A DNA stretch of 64,000 nucleotides from Epinephelus fuscoguttatus. Lineage: Eukaryota > Chordata > Actinopteri > Perciformes > Serranidae. The translations under genes and the position numbers were made by a program. Below are positions 9,552-21,500 of the stretch, piece after piece; position 1 is the stretch's first letter, and each line of letters begins with the position of its first letter. The DNA is taken from the NCBI RefSeq assembly GCF_011397635.1, contig NC_064753.1, forward strand, positions 36,294,322 to 36,358,321, read 5' to 3'. Under the pieces are notes generated by a model. The model did no database searches. It had not been told where the DNA came from and was given only the letters and a program-made list of their open reading frames with translations.

Positions 9552-12500
9552 TCAGCAGGCGTAAGGTGGAGGTTTCTCAAAGGGGCTGTAGGCAGCCCCG
9601 TAGAGGACAGGAGCGTTGGGTGATAGCATGTAGCCCCCTGGTTCCTGGGTGGCTCCCTGAGGCAGTGGCTGGGTGGGAGCCTGAGGGGGCTGCTGGTTCT
9701 GGTTCTCCTCAGACAGGCAGGAGCTGGAGGCATGGCCTCCCTCAGGGATCATCTGGGGAGTAGCAGGTGGCTGATAGCTGCTGTTGTGCTGTGGGAGAGG
9801 TGAAGAGACAGGGAGTGGTAGGTTGCATCGGTATGTGGAAGCAGAGCCAAAGATGCCTAAATTTATCTCTGACATTTTTATGTGAGGTGTGGTTTTTATT
9901 CTCTCTGTGTAGTTTGGTTGTCTGGTAGCAGCCACAGAAACATCAGCAAAGATTCACCATCATCACCAATAAATCTGTGAGACACATTTCTGTCACCGCG
10001 ATATAAATACAACAATGCATCTGCAGAGTTTTGAAGCTTATGTCACAGTTTATGGCACCCATAATGCATCAATCAAGTGTTCAGGTTTTTAACAAATTCT
10101 TGGATGATCACCATCAACACATAATGACCTCTGTTATATAAAACAACACCAGCGGAATAATCTACAGACATGACAGCAGCTCTGTGAAACTATATTCAGA
10201 CACTGGTGCCGATGCAGGTATTTGTCAACCTCATGGTGGTGCTACGAGAAAAGGCAGGGGATCATCAAACCCAGTAGGATTCATCCTGTTGGCACCCTTA
10301 AGTTCTGAACCAAATTTCATAGCAATCCATCAAATACTTGAGATATTTCAGTCTGAACCGAAGTTGTGGACTGACAGACAGACACGTCTAAAAATCATTT
10401 TTGGGTATGAAAAAAAAAATCAATCACATTTATCCTTCAATAGAAAATGTAATAGTGAGATTGAGGATATACTGTTTTATAATCAGAGTAAGCTTTATTC
10501 AGCTTTATTGGCCTAGTATATGAGCTCATACAAGGAATATGACTCGAGGTAAAGGTAAACAAGGTAAACACAAACACCTGTCTACTGTAGATCATTTCCT
10601 TGCTATCCTGTTGCTAGGGCAACAACTTTGGTCCCTGTTTACTTCTTGTCAGTTACTGCATTAACAAACATTTCAACAGGAATTACCCTTGGACCCACTT
10701 AGAATATTTATATTTTGCTTTGTGTACATGTGTTGGGTGGATGTGACAGTAAATACAGTATATACCAGTCGTTCTCAATCTAGGGTCCAGGGACTCCCAG
10801 GGGTCCTTGAGAGAGTTACAGGGGTTCACCAGGAAAAGGGGAATAGGTTATTTTCACTATTTAATTCACTATAGAAGAGAGTCCAATATGTGTAAGACTC
10901 ATAACAGCGACTATTCCGATCAGAGGTTTTTCTTTCTCTGAGGTTATTTTCTCAGCTGTGGGCGACAACTATAGAGTTCAGGTCTTAATGAAATCTAAGA
11001 ACCAAAATCTTTTCAGGAGGAGGTCGAAGTGAAATCTGATTAAATATGGGGTTGTGACCTTGTGTCAGGGGTGTCCAAACTTGTCTGAATGGGGGCCAGA
11101 TGAGATCATGTGAGGCAGTAGTTCCCAGCTGGTCCAGCTTGGGGGTCCAAAGTTCTCCTTAGTCATTAGTTCAAGGTCCACATAGTTTAATACATTCACC
11201 GTCATACTTTGTTAGGCCATGCAGTTGAGCTAGTTTTCTGTCTCTGTCAAGTAGCTGTCTGTTAGTCACTCACTTGACAGCAGGAGAAGCCACTTCAAAA
11301 TAAAAGCTCTTCACTGTACTTCAAAATAAAGTGTGTTTTTTTTTTTTTACAAACTTGACATGTTTGCGAGACACTTCTGGTCCATTCATTATGGACCCCC
11401 GACCCACTTTTGGACCACAACCCACCAGCTGGGAACCACTGATGTAAAAAATACCTGGGGGCCAGCTGCTTCTGGTTCACAAAAAGAAAAAGAAAAGAAT
11501 CACATACAAATGAGACAAATGCAACTGTTTAATTTAGCAAGGAAAAACACTTTCCTCCTCTACTGAAAGCGGCGGCCCTTGCTGCCGACTTCATGCTTCT
11601 TTGCTGTAGCCATGTCTGCTACAGAGCAGGAGATGTCTGCTTTTAGGTAATCCTTCACTTCACCCGTTTTCTGTTGTGATGCCCCTCCTACTGTCTTGGA
11701 GGATGTTCCAGCCAACCTCATCAGGCAGTTGGCTCACATGGGAGGGTCGTTAGTATGATTAAGCTCACCTGGGCCATCCAGGCTATATAAACTGCCTCAT
11801 GTTTTCACTCCCCTTCACATACATCCTTGCATGGCTTTCATTACTGACTTTGCTGACCTACACACTCAGTTGGTTATTTTAGTTAATCTAAGTTTAACAA
11901 ATTGGGCTTGTTTTAACTAAATCTCGTGTGGTCTCCCTGCTTGTCACATTTATTGAGCCAGTTTGTGTCTGTTAGTGAAAACACGCTGGTTTTGCCTGCC
12001 TAATTCCTACTAGGTGCATGTTTACAGAGGGTATGATAGTCCTGCCATCTTGAGGTGAACAGAAAAAAGCAAAGTGATTTTCTTTGATTAACCAATATCG
12101 TGTGTTGGGGCATATATTTTTAGAGACAAGCTGTGGGCTGTTTAAAATCAGTCAGCAGGCCAAGATTGGCCCCAAGGACAGACTTTGGACACACCTGCTC
12201 ATGTGCGTAAATGAAAGGGTCACTGACATAAAAAGCCTGGGAACCATTGTAGTATACAACGTGCTTAGGTCATGTTTGAAGTGTGCATTTACACTATAAA
12301 AATATATGATTTGCTGGTAAGGTGGGAGCTCAGTGTTGCAGGGTTACTGCACAGGGATTCCTTTTTGGTGACGTTTTGCAGGTATCCACCACAGTAATGT
12401 GACGAGGCAGCAGTGCAGATTAATAGATTATTTTCTGATCAGGTGCTTTGATGTTAGAGTCAAACAGCTGTGCTCGTTCAGCAACAACAAACTTGATCCA

Positions 12501-15500
12501 GTGCTGGTCATCTTGTTGCCAAACTAAAACACTGGCGAGGACTACTGGCCTTTTTTTATTTACTGTAACAAAATCATGTAGGTGTTACCAATAACTTTAA
12601 CTGCTGCTCAGGTGTCCCAGTAAACCATAAGAGTGCACATGAACAATACCACGATCTCAAATGTTATTTACAGCTGTTCTTTTCCTGCTCTGTCTTTTGC
12701 CCTGATGTGAGCCTCCTACCTGCATGGGTATTGGATAGTTGGGGTAGGCAGGCAGAGTCTGTCCCGAAGGGCAGAAGCCAGCGTAGGTGAGCATGTGCTG
12801 GGTCGGGTTGTACAGGATGTGGGGCGGCGGCGTGGGGCTGGGAGCCATCACAGGAGTCGGCTTCTGCAGCAGGAAAAAGCAAAAATGCTTTTTTGGATAT
12901 GATGGAGGAATCCACATATGAAGCTTGAAGGTAAATGTGAGTGAGTGTGCACCAGTTACACATGAAACACACACTTTATTATATAAAAGGTAATGACGTA
13001 TGATTGCTGCCTAATGTGCTGCAGGAACAATAATCGTAAAATCAGGACCATTAGGATTAATAAAATAAGATCAGAGATTTCCATGTCTCGTGAGTTTTTA
13101 GCACATTGATGTGTGACCAGTTATTCTTTTAAAATTTGGTGAGTAAGGCAGTGAAAATATAAATCAATACTAAGTTTTAAACAAAGCTTTGGTAATGTAA
13201 ACAAAGCAAAAAAGAGATTTAAAATACAAAACAATGATGCATACAACACTGCTGACAGTTCAGTCTTATGAGTTTTGGTTATTCAGACACTGTGTCGATC
13301 AGATTCAGGCAGAGCGATCTCAACACACGTCTGCTCTCAGTGATAAATATGACCTTTTATAGCTTTGAAATAAGCTCTAGTGAGACATGTTGCTGAGCTG
13401 CCATTAAAATAATGTACACATCCTGTGATCCTGAGGTTCACACACCAGAAACAGATGTTAGGGGCTTTATAATGTTGAGTGTCAGATACTGTGTGTGGCC
13501 TGCAGGAAATACGGAAAGGTAAGTAGCTTTCAGTCAGGAGTGTAATAATAAAAATCATTTGCCAGGGTGCTAAAGGCTTTTAATGAAACATCTTGTCAGC
13601 AGTGTAATATTACAAGCTTTTTATTTCTCTCAGGATTTTCTTTGTTCATTCCAAAGACCACTTTATTTAAACGTCTTGATACACCCCAGACTCTCGCTCA
13701 CCATATCTTTGTACGCTCCGAGCAGGGCTGCGGTGATGATGCCCAGGAACAACGCCAACACGTTGAGGACCACTGAGGCCCACAGCAGGCGGTGCAGGTG
13801 GATCACATCCCAGCAGCTGTTGACCCCGGTGAACTCGTAGTACTGTGTGTGGTATTCTTGGCTGGAAGATGAAGAGAGAAACAGTCAATTGTGAACTGGT
13901 GAGAACGACTTGGACACAGCGTACCTCTGGTTTTGTATTTTAGTTATTATTGCCATAAATCACACAGCATGCGTACTTTATATTAAAGGAACACTCAACT
14001 GGAAAACGGCCATTTGTATATTAATTGTGTTACCTTGAATATGTGAGGGAAAGTTTGTTTTTCCCACATGCCTTCACAGTGAATAGAAAATCCAAGTGAA
14101 CGGGGATCGTGTTTAACAACAGCAAAGCATCTGTTAACAAACTCACTCAGCTTCTGCAGGATAATCTAAGACTTATCTTTACCGGCCGAATGCTTTGTAC
14201 ATCCCAGACACATGCATTTTCAATAAAACATCTTGACTTAAAACACAGCAGTACAAACAGTCTCATGCACAGCTGAGTAGTTTGCTTGAGCATGTGTATT
14301 TCATTTAATATTTATTTAACAGGGACAGGTACAGTGTGCTTTGAGAATTGCATGACAATTACCCAACGCAATGTATCACATGATTTACAGCTACTGCCTA
14401 TTTCCAGTGCCTGTCCCTAGAAAGGCCTTTAACACAAGGAACATAAAACATGATGACAGACAACAGGGTAAAACTATGTCATACTACATTTTATAGGAAC
14501 AGTTTACATGTCAGTAATTAAAACAGACAAAGCATGAAAACAACTACTTTTAAAAGAACTGATAAAAACACTTTCGTGTTAAAAAACGGAGGAAATAAAA
14601 GACAGTCTAAATGAACTTAAAGCTCAAGTAAAATCAGGAAAGGCTCTCCAATAAAAGCTTGTTTTAAGAAGGGACTTAGAAGAGATCACTGACTCGGCCG
14701 TCCTGATTTCCTCAGGCAGACTGCTCCAGAGCCTCGGGGCCCTGATAGCAAACGCTCTGTCCCCTTTAGTTTTCAGCCGGGCCTCTGGAACAGACAAAAG
14801 ACCTCTGCCTGAGGACGGAGCCTTAAAAGTGATCGGTAGAATCTTAAAATCTATTCTAAAACATGGGAGTCAGTGTAAAGAGGCTTAATCTGGAGTGATG
14901 TGATCACATCTCTTGGTTCTGGTTAAAAAACCTGGCAGCTGAATTCTGTACATTTTGGACTTAATTTATAGATTTTTGAATCAGGCAAGAAAAGAGGTTG
15001 TTGCAATAATCCAGGCGTGAAGAGATGAAGGCGTTTCATTGTCTCTGTGTCTTTAAAAGTTAAAATGAATCATATTTTTAAAATATTTCTAAGATGACAA
15101 AAACGTGATGGCTCGAGCTTTGTGACGTGCTGCTCAAAACTTTAATTACTGTCAAACCAGACTCTACGATTTCTTGCAACAGGTATGATATTATCCGACA
15201 GGGGGACCAGCCAATGTGACATACTCACATATGCATTATATACACACATAGATGCATGCAGAAGTCTGCTCAGGCATGCTCAGGGTGCTTTACTCGTCAG
15301 TGCAAAGTGTTTTATATTACAACATTTTTAGCATAAATGCATGTGTCTGGGAAGCACTGAGCACACGACTAGATAAATGAGTTGTGCATGAGTTTGTAAA
15401 GTGATGTTTTGATATAGTTTTGCTGTTATAAAATGCGACCTTCATTGACTTCAATTCACATAGAATATTCGCCTTTTTTGTGTTTTCCATTAACTGGGAA

Positions 15501-18500
15501 GCCATGCAAGAAAAACTGATTTCTTTGTGAATTCAGTGTAACATGTGGCGAGTAATTGATATACCAATGGTCATTTTGCAGGGCAAGTATTGTTTTTTAA
15601 GAGGCCCTCTTCACAGCAGACATTTTGACTTGTCACAGCAGGAGAAGCACTGATGGCTGTTTCATTTAAGTGTATCAAGTGTTTTAAATGTATGTACTGT
15701 ATTAAGTCAGCAGTGTCACTGAGCCAGGTAATGCCAAACTGAGTGCAGCTCTTATACATTTTATTAATAACACCTGCAGGAAAAACTACAGTCAAAGCAG
15801 AATGTCTGCCCTGAAAAAGGCTTTCTGTAAAGCAGCCACCCTCCACATCACAGCTTCTTCTTATTTCCAGCCGGTAAAGAAAACAAAAAACCCTAAACAC
15901 TGTCCATCACTTGTTCTCACTTTATGGCATTATTAAACCTTCCAGGCAGCCATTCATCCACTAATAACGAGGAGTAACACAGTTGAAAAGCAGGGAGGGA
16001 CTTTTTGGAAAGCCTTTTCCTCTTTGGTGTTTGTCCAAGAGCTCATGGAAAACTCTCAACATCCGGGATTTGAAAGTTGGCTGTAGAATAGGAACCTCTT
16101 TAATGCAAGTAAGCGCCAAAATCACATAACCCAAGAGTTTTTCCAACAGCGGAGACTGTAAATGCAGTCTTTGGCTGCCAGCTCTGAAATATAGGATGCT
16201 GTTGTTTCACTGCTCTGCGGCGTTTTATCATGCTATCATAACATTGTAACTGACAGAAAAACATGTTCACTGTGATGGACACCCTGGATCAAGTTAGGGT
16301 CATGTATCTGCAAGCTGACTTTGGGGACCAGTTATTTCCTGAAGGGAAGAAAGTTAATCATGAAAATACTCACTGATGTAGTGGCTGAATGCAGAGTTAA
16401 AGGAGTAGTTCACCCACAAAATTACCATTTGTGTATCTATTCAGGCTGCTCTCATGCACTGTTCCTATGAAAAGAAATGCATCATAATTTGTATATATCC
16501 CACGTAATCCTGAGCCAGTAATTCAAATCAAGCAGTCCTGCAAGAGGGCAGGTTGGCGTGATGGATGAGTTACAAAACACAGGACTTTCACCAGGAGACT
16601 GATGTTTGGAAGCATGTGAACTTCGAGTTTTTTAAAGTACATCGTCACCATGTTTCTCTTCCTAAACCTAACCTTCGTAACATTACGTTAAGTACATAAA
16701 GTCATTCATGGGGCGCTAACTAGTAGGATATCATAAAAGCTGTTTTATGAGGTTGATCAATCACTCACCCTGTTTTATGTAGAGTTTGTGAAGACAACCT
16801 TGTTTTTCTCGCACTACTCAGTGGTGAACGAAAAATCCAAAACCTGCGAAATATCTGGATGAACTGGAGTAAAGGGGGACCACATTTAACAACAGAAAAA
16901 CTGTATCACAACATCTGTTTATAAACACTCACACAACTCGAGCAGTGCAATCCAAGTCTCATTCATCCAGTCATTTGCTCAGTACTTCCCAAACACATAC
17001 ATTTTTACTACAATGATTAAAACACTAACATATAGGTGTGGTCTCACAGGATGTTGATTGTGGGTATAAAACCTGCCGCTACGTGGAACAAGTCCTGCAT
17101 AATCAGACCTAACTTCACACTTTGTTTTGGCGCTGAGCAGGAAACAACCACAACTTCCAAGCACCAACCTACACGTGTAAATGTCTTTCAATGTTTTACG
17201 TGGCATTTTCTTTTTCAGGGATTTAACCATTTTAAGGCCACGGCTCGCCTCTGCACCAAAACAAGTTCCCCCTGGATATTTTGCAAGGGCACTGTTGCTG
17301 CATCCTCAGCTTAGTGCTGCCCAAGATGATTATGATTGACGTAGAGAGAAGAAAGAAAGAAATAAGAGGACAAATGAACAACCCAGGGTGTTTTTCTTAT
17401 TCCTAGTGCAAAATCATGACTGGTTCAGTCAGACCTATTTTGCGCTGGCACAGAGTGGTAGGTCTGGCTATGGGAGACTAGCAGAAGTGGCGCACCTGGG
17501 TAAGCATGTGTATTTGAACTCTGCTTGTGTGTTCCATCCAAAAGAGTGGAAATGCAAATGCTTGCCCAGGTGCACCACTTGTCCATGAATGTGACAGTTT
17601 ATGTGTAACTGTTTTTAATAGTGAGGTTTTATTGAAAATGCATGTGATCGAGGACTACTGAGCAGATGACTGGATAACCAAGAAATGGATTATACTGCAC
17701 AAGTTGTGTGAGAGTTTGTAAACAGATGTTTCGATGATGGTTTTCTACTGTTAAACTCGGATCCCTTTCACTTAAACTCATCAAGAATTTTCTTAATGTT
17801 TGGATTCTTCATTCACCAGAGAGGCATGTGAGAGAGAGTTTTCTTCATGAATTCCGAGTAACACTTAATAACTAACTTATATAGAAATTATGATTTTGTG
17901 GGTAAAGTATTCTTTTAATGCATTGAAAAATGCAAACCCAGCTGCATGGTCTGTTTTCTATCCAAAATAAAGTCCACTCACACATACATACAGACACACA
18001 CACACACACAGAGGCACAAATACACCCTGATCTGAGCACCAGCAGTGTGTGATGCGTCTCACCTCTCACAGTTATACAGGTAGCAGCAGTAGCACGTGTT
18101 GCTCCTCAGCTTCAGCTTGCACGCCTTGTCAAATGAACGGCACGTCACCTGTAACGTCAGAGGTTTGATGAGTTAAAGAGGTTCTCAGAGCTTTTAATCA
18201 TTTGTAATAAATGTTTTATTCACCTCATGATAAGCACATAAACAGCTTGGATAAAGGAATACATGAGGAAACTGTGTCAAAATTTTATTTCCAGAACTTC
18301 TATTTGCTTATAATTTGATGCAAAGTGAACTAGATGGTTTTTATTTCAGTGCAGTAACATTATCTGACCACTAGATGTCACTACATGCATTGAGAATTTT
18401 TCAGTGAGGCACCAAAAGGCTCCAAAAACACAGAATATCATCCTAAAATGAACCTAAAATGCATTTGTGAGCATCATACACACCATTTAAAAGACAAGAG

Positions 18501-21500
18501 CTGAGATACTAATTTAAAACAGTGTGTGAGAGGAGGAAGCTAAATGGTTTCCATTCACGTGGCTCAGTATTTGTGGCTCAGTAATTGTTATTCTACCCCG
18601 AGAGATTATTCAGTGTGTTCATACAGCACAGACAATGGCAGGTGATATATTAAATGTGTGTTCAGTATGAATCACCTCAGTATAGTAGCTGTCGTACGCA
18701 TAACCTGCTCCACTGGTGTAAAAGTCACACATGTCCTCTTGCAAAGGCCTCGTGTCCTGCATGTCGGAGAGATTAGACAGAGAGAGAAAGATGATTTGTT
18801 AAATAAACAAGACACAGTCATACAGTGCATATAAGTGAATCGATTGGTCTTGCACCACAACTGAGATCTAAATGTTCTTTGTTAGGGTAAATCTCCGTGA
18901 TAAAAAAATTCCAGTGATGCACTTTTCGCCTGACCCTGCTTTGTGTTATTCAGTCCATCCTCCACTTGTTTCTGCGTCACTGCAGCAGTGAAGGTTTACA
19001 ACACGTGCCTGCTCCAAACTGTCCACTCCACCGGACTACAAACCCCACAACAGTAAACCTGACTGGGGTTTAAATAATCTGAAAGACAATATAATCATTT
19101 TTCATTGTCCGAAGCCTGAAGGTGCAATAAATATGACTTTTACTGTCCTGTGAGCGCAGAACGAATCTATCTGCAGAGGCTTTGATAGCACTGTTGATCA
19201 ATATCAACAGAGTGACTCTGTGCCAGCTTTTTAAACTCTCTGGTCTGCACTCATTAAGATGCTCATTAAGATTCATAAGGCTGATGTGACAAACTGTTCA
19301 TGTCCAAACACGGGAACATCTAAGACTTCCAGTGAAGAAGCAACAGTGACCTTATTTGACCTCTCTGCATCTTCTCTTCATTTCCGTAAAAACAAATTCA
19401 GGTATTTGCTCAAATAAAATGTCATGCATATTAATTAAGTCTGGAAGTTATTTCGGATGTAGAGAGTTTAAAATTGTCTCATGCTGTGATGAACTGACGT
19501 GTTAAACTGAGTACTTATGAAAAAGTTTTAGAGTAAATGAGGCTTCTTCCTACAAAAACAAGGAATTAAGAAGTAGTCTGATACTTTACTGAAATAGAAG
19601 TAGTAATACCACGGTCTAATAAAATACGCCATTACAACTAAAAGTCCTGAATTAAAAATGTTACTTAAAATTGCAAATGTATTATCAGCAGATGGACTTA
19701 AAAGTAAAAGTACTCATTACGCAGATAAGCCTCTTTCAAGTGTGATATTATTATAGTACTCTGTTTTTATCACTAACAAATACATGTACGATTATTTTAG
19801 TTTTCACCCATTCCTCCTGCAAAAGGCTTCTAGCTCTGTGAGATTCTTGTTCCGTCTTGAATGCACTGCTCCTTTGAGGTCTATCCACAGATTTTCAGTG
19901 ATGTTTAGGTCGGGGGATGAGGGGGCTGTGACAAAACCTTCAACTTGCGCCTCTTGAGGTCGTCCACTGTGGATTTCAAAGTGTGTTTAGGATCATGGTC
20001 CTGTTGTAGAAGCCATCCTCTCTTCTTCTTCAGCTTTTTTACAGATGCTGTGATGTTTGCTTCGAGAATTTGCTGGAATTTAACCGAATCAATTCTTTAC
20101 TCTACCTGTGAAATGCTCCCTGTGCCACTGGCTGCAGCACAAGCCCAAAGCATGATCGAACCATCCCCATGTTTAACAATCTGACAGATGTTTTTTTCAT
20201 GAAATTCTGCATCCTTTTTTCTCCAAACATACCTTTGCTCTTTGTATCCAAAAAGGAACTTTGTAGTGCGAACTTTGACGTGAGGACACAGGAAAAGGTT
20301 TTCTTCTGATGACTCCTCCATGAACGTCATATTTGTACAGGTGTCACTGCACAGAAGAACAGTGCACCACCACTCCAGAGCCTGATAAATCTTCCTGCAG
20401 GTCTTTTGCAGTCAAACAGGGGTTTTGATTACGCTTTCTAGTAATACTACAAGCAGCTCTCTTGAAAGGTTTTCTTGGTCTTCCAGACCTCAACTTGACC
20501 TCCACAGTTCCTGTTACCTGCCAATTATGAACTGAGGAAACAGCTATCTGAAAACACTTTGTTATCTTCTTATAGTCTTCTCCTGCTTTGTGGGCATGGT
20601 CAGTTATTTTAGTTTTTAAAGTGCTAGGCAGCTGTTTAGAGGAGCCCATGTCTGCTGATTGTTGGGGCAAGGTTTCAGGAGTCAGAATATTGCATCACCT
20701 GGCCTTTCCTAATGATGATTGTGAACAAACTAGAGCCCCAGCAAGCTAATTATGGTCTGAGACCCTGTTTAAAGTTGTTTTGGGGTGCCCAGACTTTTGC
20801 ATGGTGCTAATTTTTTTTCACTCTAAAATTGTACAAAAAAAATAAAACTAATACACTAAGCTTGCTTAAAAATGTTGAAAAGCATAATCCATTCAGCTGC
20901 ATGCCTTTTGGAGATCAGTTCATCCTCTACTTACTAAACTAGTCACAGAAAAGGAATTTCAAACATGGGTGCCCAAATTTTTGCATGTCACACACAGTGT
21001 GGGACTTGCACTGGTGCGGTCTTGGTCTTGACTCAGTCTGAACCGTTTAAAGTCTTGGTCTTGTCTTGGTCTCGATACACTCTGGTCTTGGTCATGACTT
21101 GGTCTTGGTTTAGGTGGTCTTGACTACAACACTGCTAATTTCTCTAATAATAAAACTGTTTATGTATCCATCAGACCATTGCAATTACGTTTCCTGGAAA
21201 ATTTCTCAGTTAAAATAGAATCAAAGATAGTGCTCAGTGACTTAGAGAAAGTGGGGTACATTTTTGGACACATTTAATCAGCCCTGTTTTGTTTCCTCTG
21301 CAGCTCTCTGCAGGTTGGACAGTGAAATTGGTTGGTCTGGTCTTCCTGTCTGGTGTCGTGATGGTGCTGACAGTTCTGTCTGATTGCATCGACAAAGTTC
21401 CTGATCCTACTGATACTTTGCGTCTGTGCCAGTTTCACCCTGCGTTTCTCTGTTGACCTGAGCGTGTGTGATTAAATTTGGTGTGTGTATTATGTGTCAG

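Larger units (their letters stand above)
11066..12197. mobile_element. hAT-like non-autonomous element containing two further insertions
   Basis: The left terminus CAGGGGTGTCCAAACTTGTC with GGGGGCCAGAT pairs with the right terminus, whose reverse complement reads CAGGTGTGTCCAAAGTCTGT followed by TTGGGGCCA. Inside lie a 326-bp element (11116-11441) and an LTR-like block (11672-11948). No transposase is visible. An 8-bp target duplication could not be shown, so the class is inferred from the terminal CAGGG...CCTG pattern. Confidence 0.5.
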
